Notes under the pieces: generated by a model | What the model was told of the DNA's origin: nothing | The model's database searches: none | What the model saw: the letters and a program-made list of their open reading frames with translations, nothing else | Part shown: piece after piece, positions 9,777 to 17,584 of the stretch | Position numbering within the stretch: position 1 is the first letter of the stretch | How the letters are laid out: every line of letters starts with the position of its first letter | Made by a program: the position numbers and the translations under genes | NCBI RefSeq assembly: GCF_004519305.1 | Contig: NZ_SOZA01000001.1 | Span: 186,001 to 250,000 of the forward strand | Length of the DNA: 64,000 bases | Direction: 5' to 3' | Origin: Pseudomonas sp. RIT623 | GTDB taxonomy: Bacteria; Pseudomonadota; Gammaproteobacteria; Pseudomonadales; Pseudomonadaceae

Positions 9777-11366
9777 CTACTTCACTTCAGGCGGCGTCTG
9801 GAAGGTGTGGTAAGGGGCAGGTGAAGGGATCGACCACTCCAGCCCCTCGGCGCCGTCCCAAGGCTTGGCCGGTGCCGGCGCACCACCGCGGATGCACTTG
9901 ATGACGATGAACAGGAAGAAGATCTGCGTGGCGCCGAACATAAAGGCGCCTATCGACGAGACCATGTTGAAGTCGGCGAACTGCAGGTTGTAGTCGGGGA
10001 TACGCCGGGGCATGCCAGCCAGGCCGACGAAGTGCATGGGGAAGAAGGCCAGGTTCATGCCGATGAACGACAGCCAGAAGTGCAGCTTGCCCAGTGTTTC
10101 GTCATACATGTGCCCGGTCCACTTCGGCAGCCAGTAGTAGGCCGAGGCGAAGATGCCGAAGATCGCTCCGGGCACCAGCACATAGTGGAAGTGCGCCACC
10201 ACGAAGTAAGTGTCGTGGTACTGGAAGTCGGCCGGGGCAATGGCCAACATCAGCCCGGAGAAGCCCCCGATGGTGAACAGGATGACGAAGGCGATGGCGA
10301 ACAGCATCGGCGTCTCGAAGGTCAGCGAGCCTTCCCACATGGTGCTGACCCAGTTGAACACCTTCACCCCGGTGGGCACCGCGATCAGCATGGTGGCGTA
10401 CATGAAGAACAGCTCGCCCACCACTGGGATGCCGACCACGAACATGTGGTGGGCCCAGACGATGAACGACAGGAAGGCAATCGCCCCGGTGGCGTAGACC
10501 ATCGAGGTGTAGCCGAACAGCGGCTTGCGCGAGAACGCCGGGATGATCGAACTGACCGCGCCGAAGGCCGGCAGGATCATGATGTACACCTCGGGGTGGC
10601 CGAAGAACCAGAACACATGCTGGAACAACACCGGGTCGCCGCCGCCGGCGGCACTGAAGAAGCTGGTGCCGAAATGGATGTCCATCAGCATCATGGTCAC
10701 CACGCCGGCCAGCACCGGCATCACCGCGATCAGCAGGAACGCGGTGATCAGCCAGGTCCAGACGAACAGCGGCATTTTCATCAGAGTCATGCCGGGGGCG
10801 CGCAGGTTGAGGATGGTGGCGATCACGTTGATCGCGCCCATGATCGAGCTGATGCCCATCAGGTGGATGGCGAAGATGAAGAAGGTCACGCTGGCCGGGG
10901 CGTAGGTGGTCGACAACGGGGCATAGAAGGTCCAGCCGAAGTTCGGCCCACCACCGGGGCTGAACAGGGTCGAGACCAGCAACAGGAACGCCGCCGGCAA
11001 CAACCAGAAACTGAAGTTGTTCATCCGCGGCAGGGCCATGTCGGGCGCGCCGATCATCAACGGGATCATCCAGTTGGCCAGCCCGACGAAGGCCGGCATC
11101 ACCGCGCCAAACACCATGATCAAGCCGTGCATGGTGGTCATCTGGTTGAAGAACGCCGGCTCCACGATCTGCAACCCGGGCTGGAACAGCTCGGCGCGTA
11201 TCACCATGGCGAACGAGCCGCCGAGCAGGAACATGGTGAAGGCGAACCACAGGTACATCGTGCCGATGTCCTTGTGGTTGGTGGTCAGCACCCAGCGCAT
11301 CAGGCCCTTGGCCGGGCCGTGGGCGTGCTCATGGCCGGGGGCGTGGTCGTCGATCACTGCACTCAT
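9777..11366 (-). CDS. coxA: Cytochrome c oxidase subunit I (aa3 type)
   Basis: Catalytic subunit of the terminal oxidase: it holds heme a and the heme a3-CuB centre, reduces oxygen to water and pumps protons. The 529 residues have twelve membrane spans. Key motifs are present: TTMHGLIMVFG (heme a ligand), WFFGHPEVYIMILPAFG with the CuB histidine and cross-linked tyrosine, IVWAHHMF (CuB histidines) and HDTYFVVAHFHYVL (heme ligands). Start is ATG 11366 (MSAVIDDHAPGHEHAHG) with an AGGAGA site; the open frame further upstream lies within coxB. Confidence 0.96.
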   Translation of the reverse strand: MSAVIDDHAPGHEHAHGPAKGLMRWVLTTNHKDIGTMYLWFAFTMFLLGGSFAMVIRAELFQPGLQIVEPAFFNQMTTMHGLIMVFGAVMPAFVGLANWMIPLMIGAPDMALPRMNNFSFWLLPAAFLLLVSTLFSPGGGPNFGWTFYAPLSTTYAPASVTFFIFAIHLMGISSIMGAINVIATILNLRAPGMTLMKMPLFVWTWLITAFLLIAVMPVLAGVVTMMLMDIHFGTSFFSAAGGGDPVLFQHVFWFFGHPEVYIMILPAFGAVSSIIPAFSRKPLFGYTSMVYATGAIAFLSFIVWAHHMFVVGIPVVGELFFMYATMLIAVPTGVKVFNWVSTMWEGSLTFETPMLFAIAFVILFTIGGFSGLMLAIAPADFQYHDTYFVVAHFHYVLVPGAIFGIFASAYYWLPKWTGHMYDETLGKLHFWLSFIGMNLAFFPMHFVGLAGMPRRIPDYNLQFADFNMVSSIGAFMFGATQIFFLFIVIKCIRGGAPAPAKPWDGAEGLEWSIPSPAPYHTFQTPPEVK

Positions 11367-11409
11367 GTCCTGTCTCCTGCAATCCGTTGATTGCCGCGAG
11401 TGAGCCGGT

Positions 11410-12537
11410 TCATTGGCCTTCGGCCTGCTTGAGCGCCAGCACGTCCTTCGGCGTGACCATGTCGCCCTTGTTGTTGCCCCAGGCGTTGCGCTCGTAGGTG
11501 ACCACGGCGGCGATATCGACTTCCGAGAGCTGCTTGCCGAAGGCGGCCATGGCGGTACCAGGCTTGCCGTGGAAGACGATGTTGAGGTGTCCTTCCTTCG
11601 GCCCGGTGGCGATCTTCGAGCCCTTGAGCGCCGGGAACATCGGCGGCAGGCCCTGGCCCTCGGCCTGGTGACAGGCCACGCAGGTGGTGTGGTAGACCTT
11701 GTCACCGCGCTCGACCAGCTCCTGCAGGGTCCACTCCTTGCTGGTCAGTTCCTTGAGCTTGGCCGCCTCGGCCTTGCGCTCGCCGAGCCAGGCGTCGTAG
11801 TCGGCCTTGGACTTCACCTCGACCACCACCGGCATGAAGCCGTGGTCCTTGCCGCACAGTTCGGTGCACTGGCCGCGGTAGATGCCGGGCTTCTCGATAC
11901 GCGTCCAGGCCTCGTTGACGAAGCCGGGGATGGCATCACGCTTGACCGCGAAGGCCGGCACCCACCAGGAGTGGATCACGTCGGCGGCGGTCACCAAAAA
12001 GCGCACCTTGGCGCCCACCGGCAACACCAGCGGCTGGTCCACTTCGAGCAGGTAGTGCTCGTCCTTGGGCGCCTTGTTGTGAATTTGATCGGCGGGGGTG
12101 GCCAGGTTGCTGAAGAACTCGACGTCCTGCCCCAGGTACTTGTAGTGCCACTTCCATTGGTAGCCGGTGACCTGGATATCGATGTCCGACTCGCTGGCGT
12201 CGTAGATGTCGATCAGGGTCTTGGTCGCCGGGATGGCCATGGCCACGAGGATCAGGAAGGGCACCACGGTCCAGAGGATTTCGACCCAGGTGTGCTCGTG
12301 GAAGTGCGCCGGCTGCTGGCCGGTGGAGCGGCGGTGGATGACCATCGACCAGAACATCGCGCCGAACACCACGATGCCGATGATCACGCAGATCCAGAAG
12401 ATGGTCATGTGCAGGTCGAACACGGCGTGGGAGACGTCCGTCGCCCCGGGGGCCATGTTCACCGTCCATGCGGCGTGTGCCTGTCCGAATACCGACCACA
12501 GCAACAGGCCCATCCAGACATGTGGATGTCGCATCAT
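11410..12537 (-). CDS. coxB: Cytochrome c oxidase subunit II with fused cytochrome c domain
   Basis: Accepts electrons through CuA and passes them to subunit I. The 375 residues have a signal peptide (1-22), two membrane spans, a cupredoxin domain with CuA ligands His189, Cys224, Cys228, His232 and Met235 (GQCTELCGKDHGFM), and a C-terminal cytochrome c domain with CVACH (286-290). The fused heme domain marks this as a caa3-like variant, common in pseudomonads. Two adjacent ATG codons could start it (12537 or 12534); AAGGGGA lies ahead. First gene of the oxidase operon. Confidence 0.95.
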   Translation of the reverse strand: MMRHPHVWMGLLLWSVFGQAHAAWTVNMAPGATDVSHAVFDLHMTIFWICVIIGIVVFGAMFWSMVIHRRSTGQQPAHFHEHTWVEILWTVVPFLILVAMAIPATKTLIDIYDASESDIDIQVTGYQWKWHYKYLGQDVEFFSNLATPADQIHNKAPKDEHYLLEVDQPLVLPVGAKVRFLVTAADVIHSWWVPAFAVKRDAIPGFVNEAWTRIEKPGIYRGQCTELCGKDHGFMPVVVEVKSKADYDAWLGERKAEAAKLKELTSKEWTLQELVERGDKVYHTTCVACHQAEGQGLPPMFPALKGSKIATGPKEGHLNIVFHGKPGTAMAAFGKQLSEVDIAAVVTYERNAWGNNKGDMVTPKDVLALKQAEGQ

Positions 12538-12918
12538 TGCGGGTTCCCCTTATCGTTCTTGTAGTCCCGGAGGCGTGGACGACCTGCTACGACAAAGGGG
12601 GGAACGGCGGCCAAGACTGCCTGGCTTCGACGACCGAGCCCCCTGCTAAAGGCAGTCGGGCCTCATCAACGAATCACGTTTCACCGGGAGTATAGCCACC
12701 GACCAATGGCGCGCAACGCAGGGCATGAAATCAACTTCATGAAACCAAACGTTTGCACCGAAAGGCCCATGAACACTGGGCTCTGGCACAATGATGGCAT
12801 AGTGATATAGCGAATTTCCTACACGTGTCTCAGCGATATAACAAATGCGTCTTAGCCATTCTCGTAAGCAAGCTAACTTAGTGTCTTCCGTTTGTAACGC
12901 CTTGTCCCTGGAGTTGTC
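12538..12918. promoter_or_regulatory. coxB upstream region and leader of the 12919 gene
   Basis: A 381-base gap between divergent genes. On the minus strand TTGCGC (12716-12711), 16 bases and TATACT (12694-12689) make a plausible sigma70 promoter for coxB, giving a leader of about 145 bases. On the plus strand TGGCACAATGATGGCAT at 12784-12800 has the GG-N10-GC spacing of a sigma54 promoter, with one deviation in the -12 element. An open reading frame across 12646-13035 on the minus strand lacks coding character and overlaps the real plus-strand gene, so it is not called. Confidence 0.4.
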
Positions 12919-13560
12919 ATGAACATCGCTGCTGTACGCGAGCAGATCGAAAACGCCCATCAACATGAGAGCCGCACAGGCCAACTGAAAAATCGTCTCG
13001 AGAAGCAACTGCCACACCTGCACCCTTCGATCCACCTACCCCAGCAGGACGCCCAGGGTACTTTGGCCCGCTTCGTCGGCGCCTACATCAACGAGGTTCC
13101 AGAACTGCTCGAAGCCGCGCACACCGTGGCCCTCGAGGCTGGCATCGAATCGCAGATCAAGCCGGTGCTGAAGATTGCCGAGGCCTATTTCCTGCAGCCG
13201 CCAAGCGTGATGACCGGGCAGGTCGGGCTGGATTGCCTGTTGGACGAGGCCTACCTGGCGCATCGCCTGGTCGAAGAGGTCAACGACCTGTATATCCGCC
13301 ACTTCCAGCAGCCGCTGATTCCGGTGGATACCACCGTCGCCAACCTGATCGCCCACCAGCTGATCGGGGAAACCTTCGCCAACCAGCTGGATGAGGTGGT
13401 ACATCATTCGGTGGACGAGATGCTCAGCGAGGAGAGCTTTGCCGTGGAGTCGGTGGAGGCCTACCGCGACAAGCTGTCGAGCCCGGAAACCGGCGCGGCG
13501 TGGAAGCGCTGGCCGTGCCTGTCGCGCCAGCTGGGTGTGGAGTTGGGGCAATCGGCCTGA
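12919..13560 (+). CDS. Uncharacterised helical protein next to the oxidase operon
   Basis: Protein of 213 residues, not recognised. It appears all-helical and soluble: no signal peptide and no membrane span. The middle is rich in Glu, Asp and His on helix-like stretches (LLDEAYLAHRLVEEVND, about 110-126; HQLIGETFANQLDEVVHHSVDEML, about 141-164). That could suit a metal-binding helical bundle, but no established motif is seen. GGAG precedes the ATG. It is divergent from coxB and ends at a REP pair. The gene call rests on the good ribosome site and GC-rich third positions. Confidence 0.8.
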   Translation: MNIAAVREQIENAHQHESRTGQLKNRLEKQLPHLHPSIHLPQQDAQGTLARFVGAYINEVPELLEAAHTVALEAGIESQIKPVLKIAEAYFLQPPSVMTGQVGLDCLLDEAYLAHRLVEEVNDLYIRHFQQPLIPVDTTVANLIAHQLIGETFANQLDEVVHHSVDEMLSEESFAVESVEAYRDKLSSPETGAAWKRWPCLSRQLGVELGQSA

Positions 13561-13575
13561 GGAACATTCGATATC

Positions 13576-13686
13576 GCCGGGGCTGCTGCGCAGCCCTTTC
13601 GCGACACAAGGCCGCTCCTACAAGAGATCGCGTTCCCTTGTAGGAGCGGCCTTGTGTCGCGAAAGGGCCGCAAAGCGGCCCCGGCA
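13576..13686. repeat. REP pair, inverted (GGCCGCTCCTAC type), long near-perfect palindrome
   Basis: Left arm GGGCTGCTGCGCAGCCC then TTTCGCGACACAAGGCCGC; the right arm mirrors it and ends with GGGCCGCAAAGCGGCCCC. About 50 bases on each side pair. It lies between the convergent 12919 gene and the SulP gene, where it can stop transcription from both sides. Confidence 0.9.
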
Positions 13687-13696
13687 ATGCGACAGG

Positions 13697-15232
13697 CTAA
13701 ACCCCAACGCCAGCGGTTGTCCTTAACCTACCCTCGACCCGCCGCTTCAACCGCCGCTCTTCCAGCACCAGCCGCGCGCCCTTGGCCGCGCCACTGCGCC
13801 CCCAGTCCTCCAGCAACTCCAGGCAGGAGTGGTCGATATAGCTCAGGTTGCCCAACGGCACATGCAGCGTCGTCCCTTCTGGCACGCTCTCTAGCACCTG
13901 GGTCAGCGCCGGCACCTTGAGGAACGTCGCCGCCCCGCTCAGGCGCAGCTCCATGTGCCCCGGCGCATCCAGTGCCACCAGGTTGATCTTCAACCGCGCC
14001 GCCTTGAACGCCAGCTTCAGCAAGGTGAGGGCAAAGCCCAGCAGCACACCCGTCAACAGGTCGGTGAAGACAATCGCCAATGCCGTGGCGGCATAGGTGA
14101 ACATCGGCATCCGCCCATAACGGCTCAGGCCACGGAACGCCTTGAAGTCCACCAGCTTCACGCCGGTATAGACCAGCACCCCGGCCAAGCTGGCCACCGG
14201 AATCTGCTGCAGCAGGCTGCTCAGCACCACCACGAACGCCAGCAGCCACAGGCCATGCAGGATCGCCGAGGCGCGGGTCTGCGCACCAGCCTGGACGTTG
14301 GCCGAGCTGCGCACGATCACCCCAGTCATCGGCAGCGCACCGAGCACACCACAAAGCATGTTGCCGATACCCTGTGCCGACAGCTCACGATCGAAGTCCG
14401 AGCGTTGGCCACTGTGCATGCGATCGACTGCCGCCGCCGACAACAGGGTCTCGGCGCTGGCGATGAAGGCCAGGGCGAAGGCGGCCACCAGCAGCGTCGG
14501 ATCGGCCAGCTTGAGCAGGTCGTCCGGGCGCAGCCAGTCGATGGCCTCGGACAAGTCGGCCGGCACTTGCACGCGGTTGACCGGCAGCGCCAGCCACAGG
14601 CTGATGGCCGTCATCGCCGCCACTCCGAGCAAGGCCCCCGGCACGAACCGCAGCCGCTGCGGTCGCCAACGCTCCCAGCCCCACATGATGGCGATGGTAC
14701 CCAGGCCCAGGGCGCCGGCCTGCCAGCCATTGCCCGTGCTTTCCAGCGGCAGGGCCGCGGCCAGTGTCGCAGGGAAACCCAGCAGGTTATCCACACCTGA
14801 AGGTTGCGGCGCCGAGTCGAGCATCACATGCACCTGGGACAACACGATCAGCACGCCGATACCGGCGAGCATGCCGTACACCACCGCCGGCGCCGTCACC
14901 CGGAACCAGCAGCCCAGGCGCAGGCGCCCGGCCAGCAGTTGCAACAGGCCAGCCAGCAACAGGATCGGCCCAAGCATGGCCACGCCGTGCTGGCGCACCA
15001 GCTCGAACACCAGCACCGCCAGGCCTGCGGCCGGGCCGCTGACCTGCAGCGGCGAGCCCGCCAGAAAACCCACCACGATACCGCCGATGATGCCGGTGAT
15101 CAGGCCCTTGGCCGGCGGCATGCCGGAGGCGATGGCGATGCCCATGCACAAGGGCAGGGCGACCAGAAACACCACCACCGAGGCCAGCAATTCGCGCGGC
15201 AATGCCGCTTTGATCTGTGTCTTGTTCACCAT
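13697..15232 (-). CDS. SulP family anion permease with STAS domain
   Basis: Inner-membrane anion transporter of 511 residues. The SulP core spans about residues 10-390 (LLASVVVFLVALPLCMGIAIASG; VSGPAAGLAVLVFELV), followed by a STAS domain (about 400-500, HVPLGNLSYIDHSCLELLEDW). SulP proteins carry sulfate, bicarbonate or other anions. The neighbour 190 bases upstream is a beta-carbonic anhydrase on the same strand, which favours bicarbonate over sulfate as substrate. The substrate call is inference. The gene carries a perfect DnaA box at 14787. Confidence 0.9.
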   Translation of the reverse strand: MVNKTQIKAALPRELLASVVVFLVALPLCMGIAIASGMPPAKGLITGIIGGIVVGFLAGSPLQVSGPAAGLAVLVFELVRQHGVAMLGPILLLAGLLQLLAGRLRLGCWFRVTAPAVVYGMLAGIGVLIVLSQVHVMLDSAPQPSGVDNLLGFPATLAAALPLESTGNGWQAGALGLGTIAIMWGWERWRPQRLRFVPGALLGVAAMTAISLWLALPVNRVQVPADLSEAIDWLRPDDLLKLADPTLLVAAFALAFIASAETLLSAAAVDRMHSGQRSDFDRELSAQGIGNMLCGVLGALPMTGVIVRSSANVQAGAQTRASAILHGLWLLAFVVVLSSLLQQIPVASLAGVLVYTGVKLVDFKAFRGLSRYGRMPMFTYAATALAIVFTDLLTGVLLGFALTLLKLAFKAARLKINLVALDAPGHMELRLSGAATFLKVPALTQVLESVPEGTTLHVPLGNLSYIDHSCLELLEDWGRSGAAKGARLVLEERRLKRRVEGRLRTTAGVGV

Positions 15233-15421
15233 GACGCTCCTTTCTCAAGTTCACGACCATTCCTCTGGCCGCAGGCACGGGGATCCCTGAATCGCGCGCA
15301 GGCGCGGGCCGCCAGCAAGCTTGCCGGCAGGGTGTCCAGGGAAATTCAAGGCAGGCGAAGGCCGCGCCGCACCCATCGGGTGCAGCCGGCAATCAAGGTT
15401 GTTGCAGCGTGCTCGGGTCGC

Positions 15422-16141
15422 TTAGTAGCGGCCTCTCGGAGTAGCGGAGGGGATCGACTCGCCGGCCGTCAGCGGCAGGAAGCGGTCGCTGGCGGCATCG
15501 TAGGCTTCGATCTGGCTGGTTTCGATGTCGTAGATCCAGCCATGGATATGCAACTGCCCGGCAGCCAGGCGCGAGGCCACCGATGGATGGGTGCGCAGGT
15601 GATGCAGCTGGGCGATGACGTTTTCCTTGGTCAGCAGTTGCATGCTTTCGTGCTCGCTACCGCAGGAGCAGTTGTCCTCGATCACCGTGCGCGCGACTTC
15701 GGCATGGCGCAGCCAGGCGGCGACGGTCGGCATCTTGTCCAGCGAATGCGGGTTGAGCACCGCCCGCATGGCGCCGCAGTCGGAGTGGCCGCAAATGATG
15801 ATGTGGTGCACGCCCAGGGCCAGCACCGCGTACTCGATGGCGCTCGACACACCGCCGTTCATCTGGCCATAAGGCGGTACGACGTTGCCGACGTTACGGG
15901 TGACGAACAGATCGCCCGGCGAGCTCTGGGTAATCAGCTCGGGGACGATGCGCGAGTCGGCGCAGGTGATGAACATGGCACGCGGCTTCTGCGCGGTGGC
16001 CAGCTTCTTGAACAGCTCCTGCTGCTCGGGGAAGACTTCGGTGTGGAACCGCAGGAAGCCGTCGACGATATGCTTCATGGCGGCTTCGGCGCTTTCGGCG
16101 GGCGCAGCCGGGACGACCTTGGAGGGGTCCTTGACGGGCAT
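15422..16141 (-). CDS. Beta-class carbonic anhydrase
   Basis: Zinc enzyme that interconverts CO2 and bicarbonate in the cytoplasm. The 239 residues show the complete active site: Cys60 with the Asp62-Arg64 dyad in ITCADSRIVPE, and His119 and Cys122 in CGHSDCGAM. The start is ATG 16141 with AGAGGA ahead. A SulP permease follows on the same strand, a pairing that suggests a shared job in bicarbonate supply. Whether this is the main housekeeping enzyme cannot be told from the sequence. Confidence 0.94.
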   Translation of the reverse strand: MPVKDPSKVVPAAPAESAEAAMKHIVDGFLRFHTEVFPEQQELFKKLATAQKPRAMFITCADSRIVPELITQSSPGDLFVTRNVGNVVPPYGQMNGGVSSAIEYAVLALGVHHIIICGHSDCGAMRAVLNPHSLDKMPTVAAWLRHAEVARTVIEDNCSCGSEHESMQLLTKENVIAQLHHLRTHPSVASRLAAGQLHIHGWIYDIETSQIEAYDAASDRFLPLTAGESIPSATPRGRY

Positions 16142-16459
16142 GATTCATCCTCTTGGCGGTTTGTTGAAAGTGAATGCCATGTTACCGGGGAAAGATTGCA
16201 GTGACGCGGGGATTTAGATGACAAGCACGGGTAAATAATCACAGTCGCTGCAGACTGATGACTTACGCTAGCGTAGGAAACTTAACTGAAACTTAATTGC
16301 GAAAACTCTGGAACTGGCGTCCTAGAGCGGTTTGGCGGGATCTGGATAATAGCAAAAAAGCATCAGTTGCCAAGGGTCATGAGCAGAATTATCGGCTTAC
16401 CCTAACCCCACTGATGTTGCAGCGGCGCGGTGCTGGCCGCCAACTGGCGCTGACGTAAA
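16142..16459. promoter_or_regulatory. Upstream region of the carbonic anhydrase gene with palindrome and direct repeats
   Basis: A 318-base AT-richer gap with no gene. It contains a perfect 12-base palindrome TACGCTAGCGTA (16264-16275) followed at once by two copies of GAAACTTAA (16277-16285 and 16288-16296), 11 bases apart, one helical turn. This looks like a regulator-binding cluster about 125-155 bases ahead of the carbonic anhydrase start. The regulator is not identified. Confidence 0.45.
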
Positions 16460-17518
16460 TCAAAACAACGCCATCTGCCCGCCTGGCGGGCAGAAGGCGC
16501 TGCAATCGAGCCTCATCTGCTCGCGCCCTTCGAACCCCAATCGCCTGGCAGCCTTGGCAAAGCGCTGCGCCAGCAGTTCGGCAAACACGCCTTCACCGCG
16601 CATACGCGCCCCAAACCGGCTGTCGTACAGCTCGCCGCCACGGCTTTGGCGAATCAGGCTCAGCACATGGGTGGCGCGTTGCGGGTAATGATCGTGCAAC
16701 CACTGCTCGAATAGCGGCGCCACCTCCAGCGGCAGGCGCAACAGCATGTACGCCGCACTCTGCGCCCCGGCCTCCCTGGCTGCCTCCAGCAGATGCTCCA
16801 ACTCGCTGTCATTGATCATCGGGATCATCGGCGAACAAAGCACGCCCACCGGCACGCCCGCCTCGCGCAATACCCGGATCGCCCGAAGGCGCGCCTTGGG
16901 CGCCGCTGCCCGTGGCTCCAGGGTGCGCTTGAGTTCGTCGTCGAGGGTAGTCAGGCTGATCATCACCTGCGCCAGGCGCTGGCTGGCCAGCTCGGCCAGC
17001 AGGTCGAGGTCGCGCAGCACCAGCGAGCCCTTGGTGACGATGGTCACCGGGTGGCGGTAGCGCAGCAGCACCTCCAGCAGGCGCCGGGTGAGTTGCTGCT
17101 CGCGCTCGATGGGCTGGTAGGGGTCGGTGTTGGAGCCTAGGTTGATCGGCGCGCAAACATAGCCAGGCTTGCTCAGTTGCTGCTCGAGCACATCGGCGGC
17201 ATTGGTCTTGGCAATCAGCTTGGTTTCGAAGTCCAGGCCGGGAGACAGGTCCCAGTAGGCATGGCTGGGGCGGGCGTAGCAATAGATGCAGCCATGCTCG
17301 CAACCACGGTACGGATTGATCGAACGGTCGAAGGGCAGGTCGGGTGAAGTGTTGCGGCTGATGATGGTTTTGGCCGTCTCGATCCGTACTTCGGTGCCCT
17401 GCGTGGGCGGGACCTCTTGGTGCCAACCATCGTCCTCCACCACCGACAGACGCGGCGCGAAGCGATTGTGCGGGTTGTGGACCGTACCACGGCCTTTTTG
17501 CGGCGCTGAAGGAATCAT
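16460..17518 (-). CDS. Radical SAM protein, PA0069 / SplB-like family
   Basis: Iron-sulfur SAM enzyme of 352 residues, function not established. The cluster-binding cysteines are Cys73, Cys77 and Cys80 in YRGCEHGCIYCYARP, near the middle-left of the barrel, with VTIVTKGSLVLRDLDLL following. The ATG at 17518 is chosen because an in-frame start 12 codons upstream would run through a perfect LexA box. A DNA-damage role is suggested by that box. The P. aeruginosa relative PA0069 is, to my recollection, a member of the SOS regulon. Confidence 0.85.
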   Translation of the reverse strand: MIPSAPQKGRGTVHNPHNRFAPRLSVVEDDGWHQEVPPTQGTEVRIETAKTIISRNTSPDLPFDRSINPYRGCEHGCIYCYARPSHAYWDLSPGLDFETKLIAKTNAADVLEQQLSKPGYVCAPINLGSNTDPYQPIEREQQLTRRLLEVLLRYRHPVTIVTKGSLVLRDLDLLAELASQRLAQVMISLTTLDDELKRTLEPRAAAPKARLRAIRVLREAGVPVGVLCSPMIPMINDSELEHLLEAAREAGAQSAAYMLLRLPLEVAPLFEQWLHDHYPQRATHVLSLIRQSRGGELYDSRFGARMRGEGVFAELLAQRFAKAARRLGFEGREQMRLDCSAFCPPGGQMALF

Positions 17519-17533
17519 GACATCACACCATAA

Positions 17534-17549
17534 CTGTATATAAATACAG
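17534..17549. promoter_or_regulatory. LexA box in front of the radical SAM gene
   Basis: CTGTATATAAATACAG fits CTGT-N8-ACAG exactly and has the AT-rich centre of strong LexA sites. It ends 16 bases upstream of the start codon at 17518, so bound repressor would cover the promoter. This makes the gene a likely SOS gene. Confidence 0.85.
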
Positions 17550-17584
17550 TACAACGATAACTTCGATGCCTCCAGCGCCTTTGA

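Noticed and set aside
10032..11390. Open frame of 452 codons antisense to coxA
   Set aside because: Its translation is low-complexity, rich in His, Gln, Arg and Asp, the usual shadow of a membrane-protein gene in a high-GC genome.
12646..13035. Minus-strand open frame of 129 codons upstream of coxB
   Set aside because: It overlaps the start of the better supported plus-strand gene at 12919 and has no ribosome site or family likeness.
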